A stretch of DNA of 64,000 bases from Chelonoidis abingdonii (lineage: Eukaryota; Chordata; Testudines; Testudinidae), in assembly GCF_003597395.2 (NCBI RefSeq), contig NC_133771.1, positions 130,506,671 to 130,570,670 on the forward strand, written 5' to 3'. The notes below the pieces were generated by a model. It was given only the letters and a program-made list of their open reading frames with translations, did not search any database and was not told where the DNA came from. Each line of letters begins with the position of its first letter. Within the stretch, counting starts at the first letter, position 1. The position numbers and the translations under genes were made by a program. Below, one piece after another: positions 13,336 to 24,420 of this stretch.

Positions 13336-13343
13336 GTCTACAT

Positions 13344-14111
13344 CAGGGGTGGGCAAACTTTTTGGTCCAAGGGCCACATTTGGGAATAAAAATTGTATGG
13401 CAGGCCATGAATACTCACAAAATTGGGGTTGGGATGCAAGAGGGGGTGAAGGCTCTGGTTGGGGGTGTGGGCTCTGGGATGGGGCCAGAAATGAGGAGTT
13501 CAGGGTGTGTGAGGGAGCTCTGCGATGAGGCGGGGGGGAGATACAGAGGGGAGGGCTCCAGCTGGAGTTGCGGGCTCTGGGGTAGGGTTGGGGATAAGGA
13601 GTTTGGGTGCAGGAGGGTGCTCTGCGCTGGGACCGAGGGGTTTGGATGGCGGGAGGGGAATCAGGGCTGGGGCAGGGGGTTGGGACACTGGGGGTGGGGT
13701 GAGGGCTGCAGCTGGGGGTGTGGGCCGTAGGATGGGGCTGGGGATGAGCGGTTTCGGGTGCAGGAGGGGGATCAGGGCTGGGGCAGGAGTGCGGGGGGAG
13801 GCTCCGAGGACAGGCTCTGGGCGGCGCTTACCTCAAGCAGCTACCAGAAGTAGCCGCATGTCCCTTCTCCGGTTACTACACAGAGGTGTGGCCAGGCAGC
13901 TCTGAATGTTGCCCCATCCGCAGGCACCCCCCCCTGCAGATATCATTGGCCACAATTCCCAGGACCATGGAGCGGCCTGGACCCTGGTCACTGTCTGGAG
14001 TGCCGGAGCGGGGCAAGCCCCAGGCCCCGCTCCCCAGCAGCAGCTCAAGGGCTAGATTAAAATGGCTGGTGGGCCAGATCCAGCCCACAGGCCATAGTTT
14101 GCCCAGTCCTG
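13344..14111. mobile_element. hAT-type MITE, 768 bp, with target duplication
   Basis: Termini CAGGGGTGGGCAAACTTTTT and AGTTTGCCCAGTCCTG are imperfect inverted repeats. Flanks gtctacat (13,336-13,343) and gtctatat (14,112-14,119) match at 7 of 8 bases, as expected for an aged hAT duplication. The interior is an array-like series of G-rich units (GGGTGCAGGAGGG, GGGATGAG, GGGCTGGGGCAGG). The plus-strand frames at 13,191-13,905 are translations of these units and not a gene. Confidence 0.8.
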
Positions 14112-14756
14112 GTCTATATCTCCACCCATAACAGCTGTCCTCACAGGATGGTAGGGCTTTAGATAAAACAGACTGCGTGTAGACTGTTTTAAAATCCTTT
14201 TTCTCTAATGCTTTGTTCCTAATGCAAAATAAATAATAAATACTTTGGTTTAAGTAAGCTGTCTAATCACTGTACACCACTGGTCATCGACTCCCAGGTA
14301 CCCCAACTCCATCAGTCCTGCTGGGTAAGCACAGTTGATAGACTGGGCTCTCGAGGGCCCAGCCTATGAGTGGCAGAACTACAGAAGTCTGCTGCAGGGG
14401 AGCATGAGGCCCAGCACCTGAGGGGATGCACTCAGAGACTAGAAAGGGGACAGAGATGCAGCTATCCCTCAACGTGCTAAAGGTCTGACATTGTGATAGA
14501 GAAAATGAATCAGTTAGTCTGTGCTCATTAAAAAAAGTAGATAAAATGCCCTGGATACAGACACTGGGCAACACTTTCATACATGAGAGTGAAATCTTGG
14601 CCCCATTGAAGTCAATGAGAATTTTGCCACTGCATTTAGCGGGGGTCAGGATTTCACCCTGAGTGCCTAAAATTAGGCTCCAAATGCATATTTAGGAAAT
14701 TAAATAAACAAAAATGGCCTGGTTTCCAGAGGCGCTGAGGACCCCTGCTTCTGGTA

Positions 14757-15305
14757 TAGGGTTGCCAGGTGTCTGGTTTTCGAAAGGAATGCCCAGTCGA
14801 AAAAGGACCCTGGCAGCTCCGGTCAGCACCACTGACCAGGCTGTTAAAAGTCCAGTCGGAGATGCAATGGGGCTAAGGCAAAGTCCCTTCCTGTTGTGGC
14901 TCCGTGCAGCTCCTGGAAGCAGCGCCATATTCCCTCTCCGGCTCCTAGGTTTAGGGGCAGCCAGAGGGCTCCGCGTACTGCCTCCACCCCAAGCACCAGT
15001 TCCGCTGGTGGGAGCTGCAGGGGCGGCGCCTGTAGCCAGGATAGCATGCAGAGCCGCCTTGCTGTGCCTTGTGTAGGAGCCAGAGGGGGACATGCCACTG
15101 CTTCTGGGAGCTGCTTGAGATAAGCGCTGCCTGGAGCCTGCACCCCTGACCCCCTCCCACACCCCAACCCCCTGCCCCAGCCCTGATCCCCCTCCTGCCC
15201 TCTGAATCCCTTGGTCCCAGCCCAGAGTACCCTCCGACACCCCAAACCCTCATCCCTGGCCCCACACCAGAGCCCACACCCCCAGCCAGAGCACCTGGTG
15301 TTTAG
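14757..15305. repeat. GC-rich interspersed repeat beginning AGGGTTGCCAGGTGTC
   Basis: Starts at 14,757 with AGGGTTGCCAGGTGTCTGG and ends near GAGCACCTGGTGT, a possible relic of an inverted terminal repeat. The right half is C-rich and similar in texture to the complement of the G-rich units in the 13,344-14,111 element. Overlapping open frames in several phases on both strands reflect composition. The class is uncertain, probably a non-autonomous DNA transposon. Confidence 0.45.
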
Positions 15306-15626
15306 TATGTCTCTAAACAAAAACAGACCACTTTCATTTAAGTGCCCAAGCATGGATTTAAAGAGCCAAACTCAGGTTTACTCAGTAGCAGCAATTGTAA
15401 CCTGAAATAGTAGTTACAGATGCTTCAATAGGGGGATGGAATGATCACCTACTGTCATGGTAAATTATTGGGTACTGTTTGTTAATATGTATCTTACAGG
15501 AGTCCTCAATGAACAACATCAAATATCCCTGTGCTGCTGCAGCAACAATGCACCAGACAGATTAAGGCCTTACATGGAGAAACTGATCAGCACAGCTACA
15601 GCAGAATAAATTATTCCACTAGAGTT

Positions 15627-16010
15627 CATAGACTTTAAGGTCAAAAGGAACTATCATGATCATCTAGTCTGACTGCCCATGGAAGGCCATAGAACTTCAC
15701 CCATCCACTCCTGTAATAGCCCCCTAATCTCTGGCTGAGTTACTGAAATCCTCAAATCATGGTTTAAAGACTTCTTACCATTTACACTAATTTAAACCTG
15801 CAAGGGACCTATGACCCACGCTGCAGAGAAAGGCAAAAACCACCCAGGCCTTCCACCAATCTGACTTGGGGGGAAATTCCTTCCGACCCCAATATGGTGA
15901 TCAGTTAGACACTTAGCATGCGGACAAGACCCCGCAGGCAGATATCTGGAAAAGAATTCCCTGTAGTAACTCAAAGCCATCTCCATCTAGTGTCCTGCCT
16001 CCGGCTGTTG
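15627..16010 (-). mobile_element. CR1-like 3' end, 'ATGATCATCTAGTCTGA' subfamily
   Basis: The plus strand carries CATAGACTTTAAGGTCAAAA then ATGATCATCTAGTCTGAC, the signature of a turtle CR1-derived 3' region read in reverse. A second copy is at 36,760-37,060. Both include 'AATCCTCAAATCATG(A/G)TTTA' and 'CTGACYTGGGGGGAAATT'. No complete ORF2 remains. The 64-codon minus frame at 15,986-15,792 is part of the repeat. Confidence 0.7.
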
Positions 16011-17889
16011 AATATTTTAAAAAGAGCTATAAAAGTGACTTTTATTCTGGAATAGTATGTCCCCACATGGGGCGCTATTCTGGAATAACTACAGAGGAAC
16101 AGCTACTGAAGCTATGTTAGTCAATTTCCTCATATAGACATAGTCTATATTTCCTCTTTCTCCACCAATGGAAGGAGGTGGGGGGAGAAATCCAACAAAG
16201 CTGTGCTAATTTAGGTAAAGGTTTTTGCTCCATCAGTTAAACTATGTAAATAGATGGCACGGCAACACATGGAGTTTTATATTGGCATTTAGATAGTCAA
16301 AAAATATAACTGCAACCTTTGGAATTTTTTCCCTCTTTACTGAAACCTCTCCCAAGGGTACCTCCATTACTTGTAAACAGATGGCACAGAAAATATGGTG
16401 TAAAATACCCATTTATGGGAGCTAGTCACTCAAAATTTGGTCAGCCCAACCACAGTGAGAAATGACTACTTTTAAAATAAACATACTTGTGTTTCCCCTT
16501 AAATTTTCAAGTACTGCACATACACAGTGTGTGTGTCTCTTGCTTCTCTAACTTAGCCACAGACAAAAGTTTTCAAGAGAATCTTTTTTCATCTCTTGTT
16601 TCTTTATGGATTTTCCTGGCATGAGGCAATGATTTATCCCCCATTCCTTCATTGCATATCAGTCTGACTGGGGCAGTTATTCTCCTCAAAGCTGGAGATG
16701 AGAAGTAATAAGGGCACTCCTGGAATCATGAAATCTCATGCTCAGAACTTAATTGAGTTCCCAGAAGCATGAGCTCCCCTGTGAGATGGTCCCCACCAGC
16801 TTCTTTGCTCCCACGAATCCTACTTGGGCTTCCCTCATCTTACCCTTCCTTCTTCGGCTGGACTTCCCTCAAATTCTCCCTAGCAGCATCTTCAGATGGT
16901 GTTCAAGTCCCTCCTTTTGTTGTGTGCCTCTCCTATCCTCCACCCATAGCTAGACTCCACCTCAATTCCCCATTTCTATCTTCCTCCCTAGGCCTCCCCA
17001 CATCTGTCTGTCCTTTGATGTTAGTGGTTATTTCCTCTCCCTGAGTTCAGGGCTTTACTTTGATTAATATCTCACTTCCCTTCATTACCTGCAGCCCCCA
17101 GCAGTCTGTCCCAGATCCGAACACTCACTCTTTGATGAAATTCAGATCTTGCAGGCCCATTTCGAGACCTCTCTTTTCCCCCCAAACTCACTGACTGAGG
17201 CATCTGAAAGTCACTTTAATTGTACAGTAACCACAGCAGTGAAAGAGTTTCTATAATTTTTGCTTAGCAAATACAGAAAGTGATTTTAATTATTTTAAAC
17301 TTTCCAGACTGAGTCAATATATCATGGAAAATGAAAAATAGATCTGCACTGAGTTACCTGGAGCCAGCTTAATCATGGGATTCAAATGACATTGTAAACC
17401 ACTCTGCAGTAGCGCCACTCAATTCAGATTCTCAGCAATACTCTTGGTGGATTTCTTTCCCCTTGTTAATCCTTCTAGCCCATTCATTGTTCTCTATCTT
17501 CAATGAAAAAAGCTTTATTAATGGAACATTATGACTGAGATACAGATGCAAATTAAGACTGAGATTTAAACCCACAATTAAGGGAATTCTCAGTTATTTT
17601 TCCCCTCACCTTCCCCACTGCCCAATTAATTCATGCCCCATCTCCCCCAAACTTCTCCATCATGCACATATGCACTTAGTGCTCTGCCGTTTCCGAAGTA
17701 TTTATCCCCATTTCTGAAGACAGGAGACTGAGGGTCAAAGAGGGTAAGGCCACTTTTTCAGCTTGGGTGCCTGAAGTAGGTGTGGTGTGATTTTCAGAGG
17801 CCCTGAGCACCCGCAAGTCCTGTTGCTGTCCATGGGCAGTGTAGATGCTCAGCACCTCTGCAAGGCATATCACACTAGTTTAGGAGTCA
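16011..17889. other. Non-coding stretch without a recognised feature
   Basis: AT-rich to neutral sequence. A pyrimidine-rich part at 16,750-17,050 gives overlapping Pro/Ser-rich frames that I do not believe. No repeats, RNA genes or exons recognised. Confidence 0.45.
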
Positions 17890-18195
17890 TGGGGTATATC
17901 TACACCACAAATGAAGGTGTGATTGATTGCAGCACTGGTAGGCATACCTGTGCTAGCTTTGTCTAGCTAGTAACAATAGGGAGTAACAATAGTAGTGAAG
18001 AAGATACATCAACATGGACTTCGGTGCTGGTTAGCAAACCAAGTACATCCCCAGAGTCCCTGCTAGGCTGTGATGAACTCCATGCCACCATGTCTTCACT
18101 ATTATTGTTACCTGAACTATGTAGATTAAAGCCACTGCAAGTATGCCTGCGCTTGCTGCAATCATTCCTTCAGCAGTGGAACAGACGTACTCTGA
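17890..18195. repeat. MITE of the 'GTCTACAC' group with internal foldback
   Basis: Starts GGGGTATATCTACACC and ends near GGAACAGACGTACTC, decayed forms of the terminal motif of this MITE group. Inside, GTAACAATAGTAGTGAAGA (17,987-18,005) and TCTTCACTATTATTGTTAC (about 18,092-18,110) pair with one mismatch over 19 bases. No coding capacity. Confidence 0.6.
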
Positions 18196-21107
18196 ACATG
18201 GATCTAGGTGTCTAGTTTTAAACACCCAAGTTTGAAAATATTGGCCTAAGTGAACAGCCGAATGTCACACAGTAAATCATGTGCAGAGCTAGGATTAAAA
18301 CAAAAGAATTCCTGGTTCTTCGTCATTTTTCAATTCGCTAGTCCATCCTGCTTAACAGAGGATCCCAACAGGGAACCTCACCTATGTTAATTTACCTATA
18401 TAAAGTACTGTTAATTAAGTTACTTGAATTATTATATATTACGTGAATAGCATCAGCAGCCAGGATAGAAAAAACAACCCGCACAGAGATGGATTAAGAT
18501 AAGATCCATGGATCCATGTCCTGGAATTGAAGGAAGCTCATGGACCCACAGGGTTTGGTTCCAAAGATTCAATAGTGTGTCCCATAGCCAGAAAGAGCCG
18601 ACATCTGCCATGGGGATTAGGAAGCATTAGCAGGGCAGGCAGCCAGGAGTTCCATTGCATTGCTGTTCCCAGGCTCTTCCCCATTCTCCCCACTTCTTCT
18701 GCTAACTCTAGGCCTGCCTGCCGTCAGCTGGCCAGCAGCACTGCACTACGAGGCTTGGGAGCAGTCTGCAGTTTGCTGACTACTAACAGCATGCAGAATG
18801 GTGAGCAGCTGCACTCCTTTACTCCCTCCATCTCCATGTCCATCCCAGTGGCATCTCCCAACTCACATCCATCCGCCATGCCAACGGAGACCGACCCAGC
18901 CAAGATTAGTGTTCTATTTCAGTTTTCCCATCAGCGTTTTCTTTTTGTTGGAACTTTAATGACCAAAAGGAGGAGGGGACACATTATCCAGCAGGAGTCT
19001 GATCAGGGTGCATCTCCTGGCCCTTGCTCTGTATAGTCATAAGGCCCCAAGCCAATCACCGAGCCATTACACACAGGCCCACTACCAGACTTCAGCAACA
19101 ACACAGAAATTATTTAAGTAGCGCCCCTCAGCGAGTCATCTGAGGGAGTAGGTTAATGTATCATAAAACACACAAGCACATTTGCTGGGCGAGGGGGCTG
19201 TTGGATTGGATCTAGGGTCCAGCACTTCACATGCAGTCCCCTCCCTGCAGCAGTCTAGCCAGCACCCATTTGGAAACACCACGTCCCACTCCTCCCCATC
19301 TACATAGGAAAGACACAACCTCACCAAAATGCAGGTCGTCATCGTAAAGGTCCTTCCTTCATAAAAGCCCCTCTAACCAGCCACAAACAGCAGGAGCCCA
19401 TGAGAAGGGAGACATCAGAGATATGACCTGTTTCCTAGAACCGCGAAAGCAATGTAACCAGTGGTGATGTTCTCTTACCTCAGACTTTGTTATGTTTGTT
19501 TGCATCCCCTGTTTTACAGTATTGGATCACAAATCCTGCTTCTCACGCCTAACTGGCCTCTGGGAGCCTCAGTCATGGACCAGGACCCTACTGTGCTAAG
19601 CACTACACAAATACAGAACAAAAAGATGGTCCCTGCTCCAGGGACCTTAAAGCTCTGTGCACATCCATAGCACTATGAAACATTCTTATGACGCCCTTTC
19701 TCCTGATCTTCACCACTCGCTATTAGTGCAACGTTTGATTTGCATTTAGAGATGGCTGAAAGATTAAATGAATTTTACACAAAAGTTCACATGAAAAAAA
19801 GCACCAATTTTTAAGTCCAAATGTTTTTAATTTAAAAATTTCCTGACCGTCTCTTGTCATATTATCTTTTCAGGTCATCCTAAAGGACATCAAAGCATTT
19901 TACAGACAGAAAGCTAGCTCACTCACTACCGTGGTGAAACATCAGCCATTTCCCAATGAATGGCACCATCACACAGGTGGTTTACGCTTTCTTTTCCTCC
20001 TTGAAACTAGCTTCACCATTTCCCCTACTTCCTGTCCCTAGAGTCCCACCGATCTGAACGGTGGGAGGTTGCCTTAAAAAGTCCTAAAAAGGGCCATCTT
20101 CAGTTAATACTGAAGATAAAGCTTATAAGAGCAAGTGGACACTGCAGCAACATTGGCATGGGGGGGTCTGCAAAATCTGCAGCCAAGAGAGATCTTTGAT
20201 GTGTTCTCCACTCATTTATAGTAGTTCTGAATTTACTGTAGGAATGGAGGTGTCCTATGGCTAGCTGCATACTTCAGTGCTCTGTTAATTCTGCTTCATC
20301 GTAGGCAAAGCTAGCAGAGCAAAGATCAGCGGGCACTCTGCTGACTAGTCCTGGGCTAAGACCCAGTAGCCAGTTTCGCTTTGTCTTAGTGGTTGCACCT
20401 GCCAACTAAGTGCCCTCTGAATCTGAGCACAAACTGTTTTAGAACATTACTTAGCCAGTGCCTTTCTAGAGAACTGGTCCCTGAACATTCCTCTGGGTTT
20501 TTCAATCACATGAAGCACAAGGACAGCTTTTAGTAACACTTCACTACTATGGTTGGGCAATAGGACTTCTCATCACTTGGGATCCAGTGAAAACTACAGA
20601 CTGCAATTTTCTGCTGAAGGAAGGAAGAGAGGATTTTTGAGCTAGAATACCTTTTTCTCCCCTCCAAAATTACCCACAAAATTCTATTCAAATCAGTGGG
20701 TGGATCAAATGAAATGAAACTGGGAACAGCTCAGATACTTTTCAGCACTTAAGTCCAACATTTTGAAATCTGGATTGGCACTTCTGCTCTCCAATTAACA
20801 AACAGAAAACGTAAAGCACGACAGACTTAATCTCCTTTCGGCATTCACTTAGTTCCCATTTACCACCTCATTAAGAAATAAGAGATATGAAGTACAGCAT
20901 GTTGCACTGCAAAACAGGTCAGAAATCTGGGAGTGACGATGTTTGGTAACAGCAGCTTGCATGATTTTACTCAAAGCAATTTGAGACCCCTGCACATACT
21001 GTGAATAGTCTTACCAAGGTAACTGGTGCAAGCCCCATTCCTTGACACATTTCAAACTATACTGATGGACCACTAGAAAACACAGCAAAAGAAACCACCC
21101 CGAGAGG
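18196..21107. other. Non-coding stretch with one small repeat fragment
   Basis: At 19,570-19,660 lies a fragment with GTGCTAAGCACTACACAAATA and 'AAAGATGGTCCCTGCTCCAG', one of three related fragments in this window (also near 30,120 and 56,210). The rest shows nothing recognisable. The 169-codon frame at 18,527-19,036 is Ser/Pro-rich without any family match I know. No start context or neighbours support it. Confidence 0.45.
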
Positions 21108-21399
21108 GATTCATAGACTCTAGGACTGGAAGGGACCTCAAGAGGTCATCGAGTCCAGTCCCTTGCCCTAATGGCAGGACCAAATACTGTCTAGACCATC
21201 CCTGATAGACATTTATCTAACCTACTCTTAAATATCTCCAGAGATGGAGATTCCACAACCTCCCTAGGCAATTTATTCCAGTGTTTTAACACCCACAGTT
21301 AGGAACTTTTTCCTAATGTCCAACCTAAATCTCCCTGCTGCAGTTTAAGCCCATTGCTTCTGTTCTATCATTAGAGGCTAAGGTGAACAAGTTTTCTCC

Positions 21400-24000
21400 C
21401 TCCTCCTGTGACACTCTTTTAGATACCTGAAAACTGCTATCATGTCCCCTCCAGTCTTCTCTTTTCCAAACTAAATAAACCCAGTTCTTTCAGCCTTCCT
21501 TCGTAGGTCATGTTCTCAAGACCTTAATCATTCTTGTTGCTCTTCTCTGGACCCTCTCCAATTTCTCCACATCTTTCTTGAAATGCGGTGCCAGAACTGA
21601 CACAATACTCCAGTTGAGGCCTAACCAGCGCAGAGTAAGCGGAAGAATGACTTCTCGTGTCTTGTTTACAACACACCTTTTAATGCATCCCAGAATCACA
21701 TTTGCTTTTTTGCAACAGTATCATACTGTTGACTCATATTTAGCCTGTGGTCCACTATGACCCCCAGATCTCTTTCTGCCATACTTCTTCCAGACAGTCT
21801 CTTCCCATTCTGTATGTGTGAACTGATTGTTCCTTCCTAAGTGGAGCACTTTGCATTTGTCTTTATTGAACTTCATCCAGTTACTTCAGACCATTTCTCC
21901 AATTTGTCTAGATCATTTTGAATTTTGACCCTGTCCTCCAAAGCAGTTGCAATCCCTCCCAGTTTGGTATCATCCGCAAACTAATAAGCGTACTTTCATG
22001 CCAACATCTAAATCATTGATGAAGATATTGAACAGACCGGTCCCAAAACAGACCCCTGCAGAACCCCACTTGTTATACCTTTCCAGCAGGATTGGGGAGC
22101 CATTAATAACTACTCTCTTGAGTATGGTTATCCAGCCAGCTATGCACTCACCTTATAGTAGCCCATCTAAATTGTATTGCCTAGTTTATCGATAAGGATA
22201 TCATGCAAAACCGTATCAAATGCCTTACTAAAGTCTAGGTATACCACATCACCGCTTCTCCTTATCACAAGACTCATTATCCTATCAAAGAAAGCTATCA
22301 GATTGGTTTGACATGATTGTTCTTTACAAATCCATGCTGGCTATTCCTATCACCTTACACCTTCCAAGTGTTTGCAGATGATTTCTTAATTACTGCTCCA
22401 TTATCTTCCTGGCACAGAAGTTTTAAACTAACTGGTCTATAGTTTCCTGGGTGTTTTATTTCCTTTTTGATAGATGGGCACTATATTTGCCCTTTTCCAG
22501 TCTTCTGGAATCTCTCCTGTCTCTCATGACTTCCAAAGATAATAGCTAGAGGCTCAGATACCTCCTCTATTTAACTCCTTGAGTATTCTAGGATGCATCT
22601 CATCAGGCCCTGGTGACTTGCAGGCATCTAACTTTCTAAGTGATTTTTAACTTGCTCTTTTTTTATTTTATCTTCTAAACCTACCCCCTTCCCATAAGCA
22701 TTCACTATGTTAGACATTCCTTCAGACTCTCAGTGAAGACCGAAACAAAGAAGTCATTAAGCATCTCTGCCATTTCCAAGTTTCAGTTACTGTTTCTCCC
22801 TCCTCACTGAGCAGTGGGCTACCCTGTCCTTGGTCTTCCTCTTGCTCTAATGTTTGATAAAAAGTCTTCTTGTTTCCCTTTATTCCCATAGCTAGTTTGA
22901 GCTCATTTTGTGCCTTTGCCTTTCTAATCTTGCCCCTGCATTCCTGGTTATTTGCCTATATTCATCCTTGTAATCTGACCTAGTTTCCATTTTTTATATG
23001 ACTCCTTTTTATTTTGTAGGTCATGCAAGATCTCGCGGTTAAGCCAAGGTGGTCTTTTGCCACATTTTCTGTCTTTCCTACCCATCGAATAGCTTGCTTT
23101 TGGGCCCTACCTTATAGTGTCCCTTTGAAAACTGCCAACTCTCCTCAGTTGTTTTTCCCCTCAGTTTTGATTCCCATGGGACCTTACCTATCAGCTCTCT
23201 GAGCTTACCAAAATCCGCCTTCCTGAAATCCATGGTCTCTATTTTGCTGTACTCCTTCTGCCCTTCCTTAGAATTGCAAACTCTATGATTTCATGATCAC
23301 TTTCACCAAGCTTCCTTCTACTTTCAATTCTCAACAAGTTCCTCCTATTTGTTAAATCAAGTCTAGAACAACTTCCCCCCTAGTAGTTTTTTCAACCTTC
23401 TGGAATAAAAGTTGTCTGCAATGCAGTCCAGGAACTTATTGGATAGTCTGTGCCCCGCAGTGTTATTTCCCAACATATATCTGAATAGTTGAAGTCCCCA
23501 TCACCACCACATCTTGGCCTTGGATGATTTGTTAGTTGTTTAAAAAAAGCCCATCCACCTCTTCCACCTGGTTAGGTGGCCTGTAGTAGACTCCTAGCAC
23601 GACATCACACTTGTTTTTTACCCTTTTATCCTAACCAGAGACTCTCAACACTTCCGTCTCCTATGTCCATCTCCACCTCAGTCCAAGTGTGCACATTTTT
23701 AATATATAAGGCAACACCTCCTCCCCTTTTCCCTGTCTATCCTCCTGAGCAAACTATACCCAACCACACCAACATGTCCAATCATGTGTATTATCCCACC
23801 AAGTTTCGAGTGATGCCAACAATGTCATAGTTGTATGTATTTATTAGCACTTCCAGTTCTTCCTGCTTATACTCATATTCTCGCATTTGTATATAGGCAT
23901 CTAGATACTTGTTTGATCTTGCCTCCCAGTTTTGCCCTGACCCTCCTTCTCTCTGCCATTACAGCCCACGCTCCCTCTTGTTTCCGACCATCTCCAGGTC
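21400..24000 (-). pseudogene. CR1 ORF2 (endonuclease-reverse transcriptase), broken
   Basis: On the minus strand the RT block VVYLDFSKAFDTVLHD reads at about 22,250-22,205. The catalytic FADDTKL nucleotides lie at 21,979-21,959. A C-terminal LERVQRRATRMIKVL block is at about 21,575-21,525. Upstream pieces include [10 protein letters not shown] (about 23,060) and a YYRPPNQVEEVDG-like endonuclease segment (about 23,580). No continuous frame exists, as stops and indels shift the frame repeatedly. In intact CR1, ORF2 is an APE-type endonuclease plus RT that copies its RNA at the target. Confidence 0.85.
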
Positions 24001-24039
24001 TTCATGTTCCCACTTACCTGTGGGCTTTGCTCACCTGCT

Positions 24040-24420
24040 CCGTCGAACCTAGTTTAAAGCCCTCCTCACTAGGTTAGCCATCTGTGTGCAATAAGGTCTT
24101 CCCCTCCTCGAAAGGTGAACGCCATCTCTGCCTAGCAGTCCTTCCTCAAATAGCATCCCGTGGTCAAGGAAGCCAAAGCCCTCCTGGCGACACCATCTTT
24201 GCAGCCAGGCATTCACCTCCATGATGCATCTGTCTCTGCCCAGGCCCCTACCTTTGACAGGAAGAATGCTACTTCATCAAAACATCCCACCTCCCTGATA
24301 GCAGCCTCCTGGGCCTGGAGGCAGAACTCCCTACCACTTCTGTGCAGGAACCTGAGCTACTGTGGGAGGCAGAGAAGTCAACAGCTTTATCACACCAGCA
24401 CCAGACACTCCAAGACTACA
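24040..24420 (-). pseudogene. CR1 ORF1 C-terminal part (SGNH-esterase type)
   Basis: Minus-strand translation gives MLFEEGLLGRDGVHLSRRG near 24,155-24,095, preceded by VNAWLQRWCRQEGFGFL at about 24,220-24,165. The D-G-V-H block is the conserved Asp-x-x-His end of the esterase domain carried by ORF1 of many CR1 elements. Only the C-terminal part is clear. Confidence 0.75.

Larger units (their letters stand above)
21108..24420 (-). mobile_element. CR1 LINE, about 3.3 kb, ORF1 tail to 3' end
   Basis: A long reverse-oriented CR1. The plus-strand left end reads GATTCATAGACTCTAGGACT and includes the block whose complement (GGTCCCTTCCAG type) is also the tail of the SINE at 42,838-43,025. Going right, one passes the ORF2 C-terminus, RT, endonuclease and finally the ORF1 esterase end. 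Many stops and frameshifts show it is a dead copy. It is the longest CR1 in the window. The 5' limit near 24,420 is approximate. Confidence 0.9.

Noticed and set aside
13191..13905. Gly-rich frames of 126 and 179 codons
   Set aside because: Translation of G-rich MITE units; the frame crosses the element boundary.
14692..15353. Several overlapping frames of 100-182 codons on both strands
   Set aside because: GC-rich repeat; all phases are open together, so there is no coding signal.
18527..19036. 169-codon plus-strand frame as a possible gene
   Set aside because: Ser/Pro-rich, no family recognised, no neighbours or conserved exon boundaries.
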